10,396 nt of DNA from Candidatus Blautia equi. GTDB lineage: Bacteria > Bacillota > Clostridia > Lachnospirales > Lachnospiraceae. Below the pieces are notes generated by a model. That model was not told the DNA's origin and did no database searches. It was given only the letters and a program-made list of their open reading frames with translations. The stretch spans positions 1 to 10,396 of the forward strand of contig JAGHUU010000158.1 in assembly GCA_018064695.1 (NCBI GenBank). The letters are read 5' to 3'. Made by a program: the position numbers and the translations under genes. Positions 1 to 7,404 of the stretch are shown in pieces. Position 1 is the first letter of the stretch. Each line of letters begins with the position of its first letter.

Positions 1-9
1 GGAGTTTAT

Positions 10-558
10 ATGCCAAAATCCATAGAAGATCTGAACAGACTCCTCAGCGATGAACCAAAACCAACTTCACAGGAAGAAGAAAATAAGAAGGCGCGTGCGA
101 ACGCAATGCGCCTTCTTGAACATATGGACAGAACTGAGAGAGGTCTGTACGAAAAACTGAAAACCGCCGAATTTTCCGAACACGCCATAGCCGATGCCGT
201 GGCCTACGTAAAATCCTTCTGCTACATCAACGACCTTCGCTATGCGGAGGCCTACCTGCGCACCCGCGTGGAATCCAAAAGCCGCCAGCAGCTGATCATG
301 GAACTCATGCGAAAAGGTGTGGACCGCCACACCATAGACCTCGCCTGGGATGAGGTAGTCCAACTGGAGGAACCTGACGAGCGTGCCCTCATCCGCGACT
401 TCGTCCTTAAAAAGGCTGATCCCGACACCGCCCTGGACGTAAAAGAAATGCGCCGCCTGTACGGTCAGCTCCAGCGGAAAGGCTTTAAGGGTGGGGATAT
501 CAGCTCCGTTCTGAACGAGCTGAACATTACCTGCGACTATTCCGCCTCCTTCGAATGA
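10..558 (+). CDS. recX: Regulatory protein RecX
   Basis: The 182-aa product matches the RecX family, cytoplasmic modulators that bind RecA filaments and limit or tune recombination and SOS activity. The family is an all-helical array of three-helix repeats. Here the recognisable core runs from about residue 42 to 118, with the signature YINDLRYAEAYLRTRVESKS (residues 72-91) followed by a short helix containing LMRKGVDRHTIDLAWDEV. A further helical repeat ends near residue 173 (LQRKGFKGGDISSVLNELNI). The first 40 residues are charged and poorly conserved, as is usual. The start is supported by GGAG at positions 1-4, six bases before the ATG. Length is normal for the family (about 150-260 aa). 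recA commonly lies directly upstream in Clostridia but is outside this window. No convincing intrinsic terminator follows the gene; the next transcription unit has its own promoter at 640-668. Confidence 0.9.
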   Translation: MPKSIEDLNRLLSDEPKPTSQEEENKKARANAMRLLEHMDRTERGLYEKLKTAEFSEHAIADAVAYVKSFCYINDLRYAEAYLRTRVESKSRQQLIMELMRKGVDRHTIDLAWDEVVQLEEPDERALIRDFVLKKADPDTALDVKEMRRLYGQLQRKGFKGGDISSVLNELNITCDYSASFE

Positions 559-639
559 CCGGAATCAGATAGTGTATAAAATGTATTACTATGACGAACA
601 AGTGTCGCCCAAGAAAATACGAAAAATACTCTCTACCAT

Positions 640-668
640 TTGACGGGGGCAGGAAAATTTGATATACT
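640..668 (+). promoter_or_regulatory. Sigma-A promoter of the TAXI-TRAP unit
   Basis: TTGACG at 640-645 and TATACT at 663-668 are separated by exactly 17 bp, five of six matches to consensus in each box. Transcription would start near 675, giving a leader of about 60 nt before the binding-protein ATG at 738. The near-ideal promoter fits the strong codon bias of that gene. Confidence 0.8.
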
Positions 669-679
669 GACACACAAAT

Positions 680-710
680 GGTTCCACCTACAATATCTAG
701 TGGTTGAACC
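680..710 (+). other. 5'-proximal stem-loop in the TRAP mRNA leader
   Basis: GGTTC (680-684) pairs with GAACC (706-710), and CAC (685-687) pairs with GTG (700-702), leaving a small bulge (703-705) and a 12-nt loop. The structure begins only a few bases after the predicted transcription start and has no T-run, so it is not a terminator. A 5'-end hairpin could protect the transcript from decay. This is inferred from pairing only. Confidence 0.4.
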
Positions 711-737
711 TGAAATAATGAAAGCGAGGACACTATT

Positions 738-1688
738 ATGAAAAAAGCATTAGCTATCACACTTGCAGCAGCTATGACCGTAGCTACTTCCACCGCAGCA
801 TTCGCCGGCGAACTTACCTTTACAACAGGTGGTGAGCAGGGAACCTACTACGCATTCGGTAACGTACTTGCAGGAGAGGTTTCCGGAAAAACCGATACAG
901 CAGTAACCGCTATCACCTCCGGTGGTTCCGCAGCAAACATCGACGCACTTGATATGGAAGACGCACAGATCGCATTCGCACAGTCTGACGTACTTGCATA
1001 CGCATACGAAGGCTCCGAGCGTTTTGAGGATGGCGTTCAGGTAGACTGCTTCTCCATCGTAGCTTCCCTTTACATGGAGCAGGTTCAGATCGTTACCGTT
1101 GACCCTGAGATCAAAACCGTAGAAGACCTGAAAGGCAAAAACGTATCCATCGGTGCAGCAGGCTCCGGCGTATTCTTCAACGCAGTTGATATCCTTGGTG
1201 CTTACGGCATGACCGTAGATGACATCAATCCTACCTACGAGTCCTTCGGCGACAGCGCTGATTCCCTTCAGGATGGAAAGATCGATGCAGCATTCATCAC
1301 CGCAGGTGCTCCTACCACAGCTGTTACCTCTCTTGGTACCGCTAAAGACATCTATCTTGTAAGCCTTGATGACGAGCACATTGATGCCCTCATCGCTGAG
1401 TGCCCATACTACACCAAGAACGTAATCGCAGCTGATACCTATGGTCTTGCTGAGGATGTTACTACCGTAGCTGTAGGTGCAGTAGTTATCGCAAGAGACG
1501 ACGTATCTGAGGACGATGTATACAACTTCGTATCCAGCATCTACGAGAACATCGATGAGATCACTGTAGCACACGCTAAAGGTGCTGAGCTGAACCTCGA
1601 GTTCGCTTCCTCCGTTACCTCCGTACCATACCACGCAGGTGCAGCTAAATACTTTGCAGAGAAAGACATCACCGTTCCTGTAAAATAA
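738..1688 (+). CDS. TAXI-family TRAP transporter solute-binding protein
   Basis: The 316-aa protein is the extracytoplasmic substrate-binding subunit of a TAXI-type TRAP transporter, a secondary (ion-coupled) importer, usually for organic acids or amino acids. A Sec signal peptide is clear: MKK, a hydrophobic core, then AFA at residues 21-23 with cleavage expected before GELTF. The TAXI signature follows: TTGGEQGTYYAFGNVLA (29-45), a SGGSAANIDAL segment (61-71), IAFAQSDV (78-85) and KGKNVSIGAAGSGV (132-145). The first cysteine of the precursor is residue 104, so there is no lipobox. Length matches the family (about 310-340 aa). GCGAGGA (724-730) is placed well for the ATG at 738. Codon use is strongly biased (GCA, GTA, ACC, CTT), which suggests high expression. 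The permease gene follows after an intrinsic terminator. The substrate cannot be read from the sequence; C4-dicarboxylate, 2-oxoglutarate or glutamate are possibilities known for TAXI systems. Confidence 0.93.
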   Translation: MKKALAITLAAAMTVATSTAAFAGELTFTTGGEQGTYYAFGNVLAGEVSGKTDTAVTAITSGGSAANIDALDMEDAQIAFAQSDVLAYAYEGSERFEDGVQVDCFSIVASLYMEQVQIVTVDPEIKTVEDLKGKNVSIGAAGSGVFFNAVDILGAYGMTVDDINPTYESFGDSADSLQDGKIDAAFITAGAPTTAVTSLGTAKDIYLVSLDDEHIDALIAECPYYTKNVIAADTYGLAEDVTTVAVGAVVIARDDVSEDDVYNFVSSIYENIDEITVAHAKGAELNLEFASSVTSVPYHAGAAKYFAEKDITVPVK

Positions 1689-1731
1689 TTTAGAACTTAC
1701 ACATTGCCGCTATAAAAAATAGCCTGAATCG

Positions 1732-1765
1732 AAGCTGAGGCGGGACATACCGTCTCAGCTTTTTT
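1732..1765 (+). terminator. Intrinsic terminator/attenuator between binding protein and permease
   Basis: AAGCTGAGGCGG (1732-1743) pairs with CCGTCTCAGCTT (1750-1761) over 12 bp with one G-U wobble. The loop is GACATA and six T residues follow (1760-1765). It lies inside the transporter unit, only 42 bp before the permease ATG, and no clear new promoter fits in that gap. Partial read-through would give a short, abundant binding-protein mRNA and a rarer full-length mRNA. Confidence 0.85.
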
Positions 1766-1807
1766 CTTCACAGAAGATGCAAAATACTTACGAAAGGATA
1801 CGGTGTA

Positions 1808-3757
1808 ATGAGCTCTATCATTGAGAATACCAAACCTGCTGATTCCGGCGTAGATGTAGGTTCTGCAGCTGATGTAGATGCCGTAATGAAAAAATACGAC
1901 CGCGAGTCCAACACCAGAATCTGGGAGGGCATTCCACAGACGATCATAAGATGTCTGATGATCGGCTTCTCCATTTACAGTATCTGGGTAACACTGTTCA
2001 GTACCGCACTTCCTGAAGTGCGCCTTATGACATTCCTTGGAATGATCATTCTCATCGGTTACCTGAACTTCCCTATGAAGAAGGGAGATTCCAGAGTCAA
2101 CCATATTCCAATTTATGATATCCTGCTGATGGGCATGGGTGTTTTCGGATGCTTCTATTACCGCTTTAATGCGGAGAGCATCGTAAAACTTGCCACCCGT
2201 GTTACCAAAAACAATTTCATGATCGTGCTGGCTGTTCTTACCATCATCTCCCTTATGGAGCTGTGCCGCAGAAGCGTAGGTATCCCTATCCTCTGCGTCA
2301 TCGTTGTACTTCTTGGCTACACTTTCTATAATGTACGTTTCGGTAAAGTCATTTACGACCTGTTCTTCGCAACCACAGGTATCATGGGAACTCCTGTCAA
2401 CGTATGTGCCAAGTACATCGTTGTATTCATTATCTTTGGCGCGTTCCTGGAGCGAACCGGTATCTCAGCCTTCTTCATTGACCTTGCAAACTCCGTGGCA
2501 GGTGCTTCTGCCGGCGGTCCTGCTAAGGTAGCCGTACTTTCCTCCGCACTCTGCGGTATGGTTTCCGGCTCTTCCGTAGGAAATACCGTAACCACAGGTT
2601 CCGTAACCATCCCTATGATGAAAAAGACCGGTTACAAGAGCGATTTCGCAGGTGCAGTAGAAGCAGCAGCTTCCACCAGCGGACAGATCATGCCTCCTAT
2701 CATGGGTGCTGCGGCATTCCTGATGGCAGAGTACATGGGTGTCACCTACGCTAAGGTAGCCCTCTGTGCGATCCTTCCTGCGATCCTTTACTTCACCGGT
2801 ATTTATATTGCGGTTCATCTTGAGGCTAAAAAGCTTGGCCTTAAGGGTGTTCCAAAGGAGCAGCTTCCAAAGCTTGGCAAACTGATCAAAAAGGTTTACC
2901 TTCTGTTCCCAATCGTACTGCTGGTAGTTATGGTTTCCACCAACACACGTACCATGCAGTTCTCCGCAGCGATCGCTATTCTTGCTACTATCGTAGTTGG
3001 CTTCATCAACAGAGATGACCCGATCAGTATCCGCAAATGTCTTGACGCTCTGGAGGCAGGTGCAAAAGGCACCATTTCCGTAGCAGTCGCCTGTGCTATG
3101 GCAGGTGTGGTTTCCGGATGTATCACCTCTACCGGTCTTGCATCCAAAATGATCACCGCCATCGTATCCGTATCCCAGGGACATGCCATGGTAGCACTGG
3201 TTCTCACCATGCTCTGCTGTATCGTTCTTGGTATGGGTGTTCCTACCACCGCTACCTACTGTATCATGGCTGCAACCTGTGCACCTATTCTTGTCAGCCC
3301 TGAGATCGGTATCCCGGTTATGGCAGCGCACTTCTTCGTATTCTATTTTGGTATCGTTGCAGATATCACCCCTCCGGTAGCCCTTGCAGCTTATGCCGGA
3401 AGTGCTATTGCAAAATCTTCTCCTATGAAGACCGCTTTCACCGCTTCCCGTCTGGCTATCGCAGCTTTCATCGTTCCATATATCTGTGCGCTGAATCCAC
3501 AGATGCTTCTCATTGATGCGGATGTGCTTTCTGTTATTCAGATCACTATCACAGCAGTTATCGGTATCTTCGGTGTTTCAGCAGGTATGGCAGGCTTCCT
3601 GTACAAACCTATGAATCCGGTGATCCGCCTTCTTGCCATCGGCGGCGGTCTCACCCTTCTGATGCCTGGTCTTATGACTGACGTGATCGGACTTGTAATT
3701 GTAGTAGCAGTTGTTCTGTTTCAGAGAATGGGCGCGCCTGCTAAGGCAGCAGCCTGA
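1808..3757 (+). CDS. TRAP transporter fused permease (DctQ-DctM type, TAXI)
   Basis: The 649-aa integral membrane protein is a fused TRAP permease: an N-terminal small-subunit-like part (membrane segments near residues 48-66, 74-90, 101-120 and 137-150) joined to a large DctM-like domain from about residue 156 onward. TRAP-fused motifs are visible: GSSVGNTVTTGSVTIPMMKK (254-273), STSGQIMPPIMGAAAFLMAE (289-308), LGMGVPTTATYCIMAA (474-489) and FGIVADITPPVALAAYAGS (514-532). These correspond to the helix-break regions that form the substrate and sodium sites in TRAP permeases. A soluble N-terminal extension of about 40 residues precedes the first helix. AAAGGAT at 1793-1799 supports the start. 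It probably works with the TAXI binding protein at 738-1688 to import a solute across the cytoplasmic membrane. Length is normal for the TAXI fused class (roughly 600-700 aa). It is likely transcribed by read-through of the terminator at 1732-1765. Confidence 0.93.
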   Translation: MSSIIENTKPADSGVDVGSAADVDAVMKKYDRESNTRIWEGIPQTIIRCLMIGFSIYSIWVTLFSTALPEVRLMTFLGMIILIGYLNFPMKKGDSRVNHIPIYDILLMGMGVFGCFYYRFNAESIVKLATRVTKNNFMIVLAVLTIISLMELCRRSVGIPILCVIVVLLGYTFYNVRFGKVIYDLFFATTGIMGTPVNVCAKYIVVFIIFGAFLERTGISAFFIDLANSVAGASAGGPAKVAVLSSALCGMVSGSSVGNTVTTGSVTIPMMKKTGYKSDFAGAVEAAASTSGQIMPPIMGAAAFLMAEYMGVTYAKVALCAILPAILYFTGIYIAVHLEAKKLGLKGVPKEQLPKLGKLIKKVYLLFPIVLLVVMVSTNTRTMQFSAAIAILATIVVGFINRDDPISIRKCLDALEAGAKGTISVAVACAMAGVVSGCITSTGLASKMITAIVSVSQGHAMVALVLTMLCCIVLGMGVPTTATYCIMAATCAPILVSPEIGIPVMAAHFFVFYFGIVADITPPVALAAYAGSAIAKSSPMKTAFTASRLAIAAFIVPYICALNPQMLLIDADVLSVIQITITAVIGIFGVSAGMAGFLYKPMNPVIRLLAIGGGLTLLMPGLMTDVIGLVIVVAVVLFQRMGAPAKAAA

Positions 3758-3799
3758 CCCTGATCATAAAATCCCAATCCTTACAGGAGGCAAATAAAT

Positions 3800-4396
3800 A
3801 TGATCATCACAATAAGCAGAGAATACGGCGCCGGCGGACACTCCATCGGCAAAAAAGTGGCAGAGGCTCTTGGCATCGAGATCTACGATAAGGACATCGT
3901 AAGAGAGACCGTAGCCAGCAGCGGACTGGAAGAGCAGCTGGTCAAAAAAGAAGAGGAGGAGAGAAGTACAGCAGAAAATATCTGGCGTATCATCAGCTCC
4001 TACTCCGGACCTACTTACAACGACACTCAGGATGAGATCCACGAGCTGCAGAAGGCCATCATCCTGAAATTTGCAAAAAAGGGTCCATGTGTAGTCATCG
4101 GCCGCTGTGCAGATGTCATCTTAAAAGAAGCCGGCTTTGAGACACTGAATGTTTTTATCTATGCAGACGACGTACACTGTGCAATGCGTGCCAGTGAGAT
4201 GAACGACATGAAAAATGCTACCGAGCTCAAAAAGCTTATGGATAAAAAGAATGCCAGCCGTCAGGCTTATTATCACCACTATACAGGCAAAAAATGGGGC
4301 GATGCCCGCAACTATGACCTGGCCCTCAACAGTGGTACACTCGGCTACGATCAGTGCGTAAAAATGATCGTAGATGCGTATAATAACGCACAGTAA
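3800..4396 (+). CDS. Cytidylate-kinase-like family protein (P-loop kinase, substrate unknown)
   Basis: The 198-aa soluble protein resembles the cytidylate-kinase-like family (Pfam Cytidylate_kin2), P-loop proteins related to CMP kinase but without a proven substrate. It opens with ISREYGAGGHSIGKKVAEAL (residues 4-23), which contains the G-x4-G-K nucleotide-binding loop (G12 to K18). A second conserved block, KGPCVVIGRCADVIL (94-108), and a late DARNYDLALNSGTLG block (168-182) are typical of the family. Residues 44-56 form a very charged E/K-rich stretch. AGGAGG at 3785-3790, nine bases before the ATG, supports the start. It begins 42 bp after the permease stop with no terminator between, so it is almost certainly co-transcribed with the transporter, and a strong terminator follows. 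True CMP kinase activity is not supported: housekeeping Cmk is usually about 220 aa and normally sits beside rpsA or ispH, not here. A role in handling or sensing the transported solute is possible but unproven. Confidence 0.85.
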   Translation: MIITISREYGAGGHSIGKKVAEALGIEIYDKDIVRETVASSGLEEQLVKKEEEERSTAENIWRIISSYSGPTYNDTQDEIHELQKAIILKFAKKGPCVVIGRCADVILKEAGFETLNVFIYADDVHCAMRASEMNDMKNATELKKLMDKKNASRQAYYHHYTGKKWGDARNYDLALNSGTLGYDQCVKMIVDAYNNAQ

Positions 4397-4409
4397 TCCT
4401 TAAAATCAG

Positions 4410-4455
4410 GGACGTTTTTGCAGACCTAAAACTGCGAAAACGTCCTTTGTTTTTT
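4410..4455 (+). terminator. Terminator of the TRAP/kinase unit
   Basis: GGACGTTTTTGCAG (4410-4423) pairs with CTGCGAAAACGTCC (4432-4445): a 14-bp stem with one wobble and an 8-nt loop. It is followed by TTTG and six T residues (4450-4455). It starts 13 bp after the kinase-like stop codon and separates this unit from rny. Confidence 0.92.
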
Positions 4456-4506
4456 CGTGATATTTTACAGATTGTGCATAATAATAGAACTAAGTCCTCT
4501 TTTTCC

Positions 4507-4535
4507 TTGACAATTTCGTTAAAAAAAGCTAAAAT
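4507..4535 (+). promoter_or_regulatory. Sigma-A promoter of rny
   Basis: A perfect TTGACA (4507-4512) is followed after exactly 17 bp by TAAAAT (4530-4535). The expected start near 4542 gives a leader of about 40 nt before the GTG start of rny. Confidence 0.82.
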
Positions 4536-4582
4536 CTAAATGTTGTAGTTGTACAATGAAAACTAAATAAGGAGGTGCTCCC

Positions 4583-6166
4583 GTGACAAGCACAACAATT
4601 ATTGTTGCCATTGTCGCTGTGATCGTCACACTGCTTATTGCGGTTCCTGTTTCTTGCAAAGTTGCCGTTTCAAACAAGGCAAAGAAAGACGCTGCCGTTG
4701 TTGCAACAGCAGAAGATAAAGCAAGAAGTATTATAGATGATGCTTTGAAAACAGCAGAAACCAAAAAAAGAGAAGCATTATTGGAAGTAAAGGAAGAATC
4801 TCTCCGCACCAAAAACGAACTGGAGAGAGAAACCAAGGAACGCCGTAACGAACTGCAGAAGTATGAAAAGAGAGTCTTAGCTAAAGAAGAATCCATCGAT
4901 AAGAAGGAGGAAGCTGTAGATAAGAAAGCCGCTGCAGTGGAAAAGCGTGAATCTGACGTAACAGCGCGCATTGCTGACTTACAAAAGAAAGAAAAACGGG
5001 TGGAAGAACTTGAACTGAAGGGAGTACAGGAACTGGAACGTGTTTCCGGTCTGACCTCCGAACAGGCGAAACAAGAGTTACTGAAACGCGTAGAAGATGA
5101 CGTGAAAGTCGATGTTGCCAGACTCTACAAAGAGCTGGAAAGCAGAGCAAAAGAAGACGCAAACAAGAAAGCCAAAGAGTATGTGGTAAACGCCATTCAG
5201 AAATGTGCAGTGGATCATGTATCTGAGACCACCATTTCCGTAGTACAGCTCCCTAGCGATGAAATGAAGGGCCGTATCATCGGACGTGAGGGCAGAAACA
5301 TCCGTACACTGGAAACCATGACCGGTGTTGATCTCATCATTGATGATACTCCTGAGGCAGTAGTCCTTTCTTCTTTTGATCCAATCAGAAGAGAAGTTGC
5401 ACGTGTTGCACTTGAGAAGCTGATCGTTGACGGACGTATCCATCCGGCCCGCATTGAGGAAATGGTTGAGAAAGCCCAGAAAGAAGTTGATGCTCAGATC
5501 CGCGAGGATGGCGAGACAGCAGCTATGGATGTAGGCGTACATGGCATTCATCCTGAGTTACTGAAGCTTCTTGGACGTATGAGATTCCGTTCCAGCTATG
5601 GACAGAATGCTCTCAAACATTCCATCGAAGTAGCTCAGCTGTCAGGAATCCTGGCAGGTGAAGTTGGTGTGGATGTCCGCATGGCGAAGAGAGCCGGTCT
5701 CCTTCACGACATCGGAAAATCCATTGACCACGAAGTGGAAGGTTCCCACATCCAGATCGGTGTTGACCTTTGTAAGAAATACAAAGAGTCCGCAATTGTT
5801 ATCAACGCAGTTGCTTCCCACCATGGTGATGTAGAGCCTGAATCTCTGATTGCATGCATCGTACAGGCAGCAGATGCCATTTCTGCCGCTCGTCCTGGCG
5901 CAAGAAGAGAGACTCTTGAAGCTTATACAAACCGTCTGAAACAGCTCGAGGACATCACAAACGAGTTTAAGGGCGTTGAAAGATCCTTTGCAATCCAGGC
6001 CGGCAGAGAGATTCGTGTAATGGTAGTACCTGAGCACGTAAACGATGCTGAAATGGTTCTCTTAGCAAGAGACATTGCAAAACAGATCGAGGCAGAACTG
6101 GAATATCCGGGACAGATCAAGGTAAATGTAATCCGCGAAAGCCGCGCAGTAGACTACGCGAAATAA
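4583..6166 (+). CDS. rny: Ribonuclease Y
   Basis: The 527-aa protein is RNase Y, the membrane-anchored endoribonuclease that starts bulk mRNA decay in many Firmicutes. The domain order is complete. There is one N-terminal membrane segment (about residues 5-24). A long E/K-rich coiled coil follows (about 35-200). The KH RNA-binding domain has its GREG loop at 234-237 (MKGRIIGREGRNIRTLE). The HD metal-dependent domain contains H346 (KHSIEVA), H375-D376 (LLHDIGK) and D431 (QAADAISA). The C-terminal segment ends with GQIKVNVIRESRAVDYAK. Length is typical (about 510-530 aa). The start is GTG, chosen because GGAGGT at 4571-4576 lies six bases upstream and the membrane segment begins right after it. 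It has its own promoter and terminator, so it is probably transcribed alone. No residue of the catalytic HD set is missing. Confidence 0.97.
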   Translation: MTSTTIIVAIVAVIVTLLIAVPVSCKVAVSNKAKKDAAVVATAEDKARSIIDDALKTAETKKREALLEVKEESLRTKNELERETKERRNELQKYEKRVLAKEESIDKKEEAVDKKAAAVEKRESDVTARIADLQKKEKRVEELELKGVQELERVSGLTSEQAKQELLKRVEDDVKVDVARLYKELESRAKEDANKKAKEYVVNAIQKCAVDHVSETTISVVQLPSDEMKGRIIGREGRNIRTLETMTGVDLIIDDTPEAVVLSSFDPIRREVARVALEKLIVDGRIHPARIEEMVEKAQKEVDAQIREDGETAAMDVGVHGIHPELLKLLGRMRFRSSYGQNALKHSIEVAQLSGILAGEVGVDVRMAKRAGLLHDIGKSIDHEVEGSHIQIGVDLCKKYKESAIVINAVASHHGDVEPESLIACIVQAADAISAARPGARRETLEAYTNRLKQLEDITNEFKGVERSFAIQAGREIRVMVVPEHVNDAEMVLLARDIAKQIEAELEYPGQIKVNVIRESRAVDYAK

Positions 6167-6194
6167 TCGGATTCACCACCGAACATATGCATAT

Positions 6195-6227
6195 AAGGGT
6201 TGTCGTAGCAATACGGCAACCTTTTTT
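6195..6227 (+). terminator. Terminator of rny
   Basis: GGTTGTCGTA (6198-6207) pairs with TACGGCAACC (6212-6221) with one wobble, closed by a GCAA tetraloop of the stable GNRA type, and followed by six T residues (6222-6227). It begins about 30 bp after the rny stop codon. Confidence 0.92.
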
Positions 6228-6232
6228 GTCGC

Positions 6233-6283
6233 AAAAAAAATAAGTGACACATCAGGGATCAGTCCCCGGTGTGTCACTTTTTT
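6233..6283. terminator. Bidirectional terminator between convergent rny and DAHP synthase genes
   Basis: AAGTGACACA (6242-6251) pairs perfectly with TGTGTCACTT (6270-6279). The stem continues with T-G, C-G and, past one mismatch, GGG/CCC around loop ATCAGT. T residues follow on the + strand (6278-6283), and an A-run (6233-6240) supplies the U-tract for the - strand. It therefore ends the - strand DAHP synthase transcript and backs up the rny terminator. Confidence 0.88.
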
Positions 6284-6312
6284 CGTTAACTTTTATTGCT
6301 ATATAAAGAAAA

Positions 6313-7344
6313 TCAACACATTTCTGCGATGGTGTACAGCAGCTCTTCGGATTCCTTCCAGCCAAGGCATGGGTCGGTGATGGATTTGCCGTAGATGTGC
6401 TCGCCGCCAATCTTCTGATTGCCCGGCTCAATGTAGCTCTCGATCATGAGGCCTTTTACCAGCTTATGAAGGTCGCTGCTCATGCGGCGGCTGTGCAGTA
6501 CCTCTTTTGCAATACGCACCTGCTGGTCGTATTTCTTTCCGGAGTTGGAGTGGTTGGTGTCCACAATGACAGCAGGGTTAGCCAGGTTTTTCTGGAAGTA
6601 TTTTTCCATAACCAGCTGCAGATCCTCATAATGGTAGTTGGGAATGGTCTCGCCGTGTTTGTTTACGGAGCCGCGAAGGATGGCATGGGAGAGTGGGTTT
6701 CCGGTGGTCTCTACCTCCCAGGAGCGGTAGATGAAGCGGTGGCTGCTCTGGGCTGCCAGAATGGAGTTCATCATAACGCTGTAATCACCGCTGGTTGGGT
6801 TTTTCATACCTGCAGGGATGTCCATACCGCTGACGGTGAGACGGTGCTGCTGGTTCTCTACGGAACGCGCGCCTACAGCAACGTAGGAGAGCAGGTCGGA
6901 GAGATATCTGTAGTTCTCCGGATAGAGCATCTCATCTGCGCAGGTGAAACCACTCTCGGAAATGGCATGCATATGCATTTTTCTGATGGCGATGAGACCG
7001 CCAAGCATGTCTGGCTTTTTCTCCGGGTCCGGCTGATGTACCATTCCCTTATATCCCTCACCGGTGGTACGGGGCTTGTTTGTGTACACACGTGGAATAA
7101 TAAGAACTTTGTCCTTGATCTTCTCCTGTACGTCTCTTAAACGCAGCAGATAGTCGATGACTGCATCTTCGTTATCGGCGGAACATGGACCAATGATAGC
7201 CAGAAATTTATTGGAATTACCGGTGAAGACATCGGCGATCTCTTTATCTCTGGCAGCTTTGATTGCCAGGATAGAAGGGGCGGCAGGGTTCTGCTCTTTG
7301 ATCTCAGCCGGTGTTGGAAGTTTTTTAATAAAGTCAAATCCCAT
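6313..7344 (-). CDS. aroF: 3-deoxy-7-phosphoheptulonate (DAHP) synthase, class I
   Basis: The 343-aa enzyme condenses phosphoenolpyruvate and erythrose 4-phosphate to DAHP, the first step of the shikimate pathway to aromatic amino acids. It is of the class I AroF/AroG/AroH type. Key elements are visible: IGPCSAD (51-57, metal-ligand Cys54), NKPRTTGEGYKG (89-100), GARSVENQQHR (158-168), a PAGMKNPTSG block (177-186), VDTNHSNSGKK (261-271, metal-ligand His265), MIESYIEPGNQ (300-310, Glu302) and YGKSITDPCLGW (318-329, Asp324). All four metal ligands known from E. coli AroG are therefore kept. AAAGGAGAT at 7351-7359 supports the start. Upstream is a good promoter and a short leader; no T-box or trp-type leader peptide is visible. 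Feedback specificity (Phe, Tyr or Trp) cannot be assigned, so the symbol is family-level. It appears to be monocistronic, without other aro genes beside it. Confidence 0.95.
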   Translation of the reverse strand: MGFDFIKKLPTPAEIKEQNPAAPSILAIKAARDKEIADVFTGNSNKFLAIIGPCSADNEDAVIDYLLRLRDVQEKIKDKVLIIPRVYTNKPRTTGEGYKGMVHQPDPEKKPDMLGGLIAIRKMHMHAISESGFTCADEMLYPENYRYLSDLLSYVAVGARSVENQQHRLTVSGMDIPAGMKNPTSGDYSVMMNSILAAQSSHRFIYRSWEVETTGNPLSHAILRGSVNKHGETIPNYHYEDLQLVMEKYFQKNLANPAVIVDTNHSNSGKKYDQQVRIAKEVLHSRRMSSDLHKLVKGLMIESYIEPGNQKIGGEHIYGKSITDPCLGWKESEELLYTIAEMC

Positions 7345-7404
7345 AATAAAATCTCCTTTCTTATTAAGAATACATTATTCTATTACGAATATTTCAACCC
7401 CACT

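Noticed and set aside
559..639. Terminator after recX
   Set aside because: Only a 5-bp ATAGT/ACTAT pairing (near 568-591) with an AT-rich loop and no T-run is present, too weak to call.
750..1634. A 294-codon open frame on the - strand opposite the TAXI binding-protein gene
   Set aside because: It is a shadow of codon bias: the sense gene avoids TTA, CTA and TCA, so antisense stops are rare. The translation is rich in Cys, Gly and Tyr without domain character, and there is no ribosome-binding site.
2465..3331. A 288-codon open frame on the - strand opposite the TRAP permease gene
   Set aside because: Same cause: antisense of a biased membrane-protein gene. The product is a low-complexity C/H/G/D-rich sequence, and the + strand frame has clear TRAP motifs.
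3800..4396. Housekeeping cytidylate kinase (cmk)
   Set aside because: The length, P-loop form (GGHSIGKK) and late DARNYDLALNSG block fit the cytidylate-kinase-like family, and the gene context is a transporter, not the usual cmk surroundings.
6397..7140. A 247-codon + strand frame opposite the DAHP synthase gene
   Set aside because: The - strand frame has all DAHP synthase motifs and its own promoter, ribosome-binding site and terminator; the + frame has no recognisable domain and no start signals.
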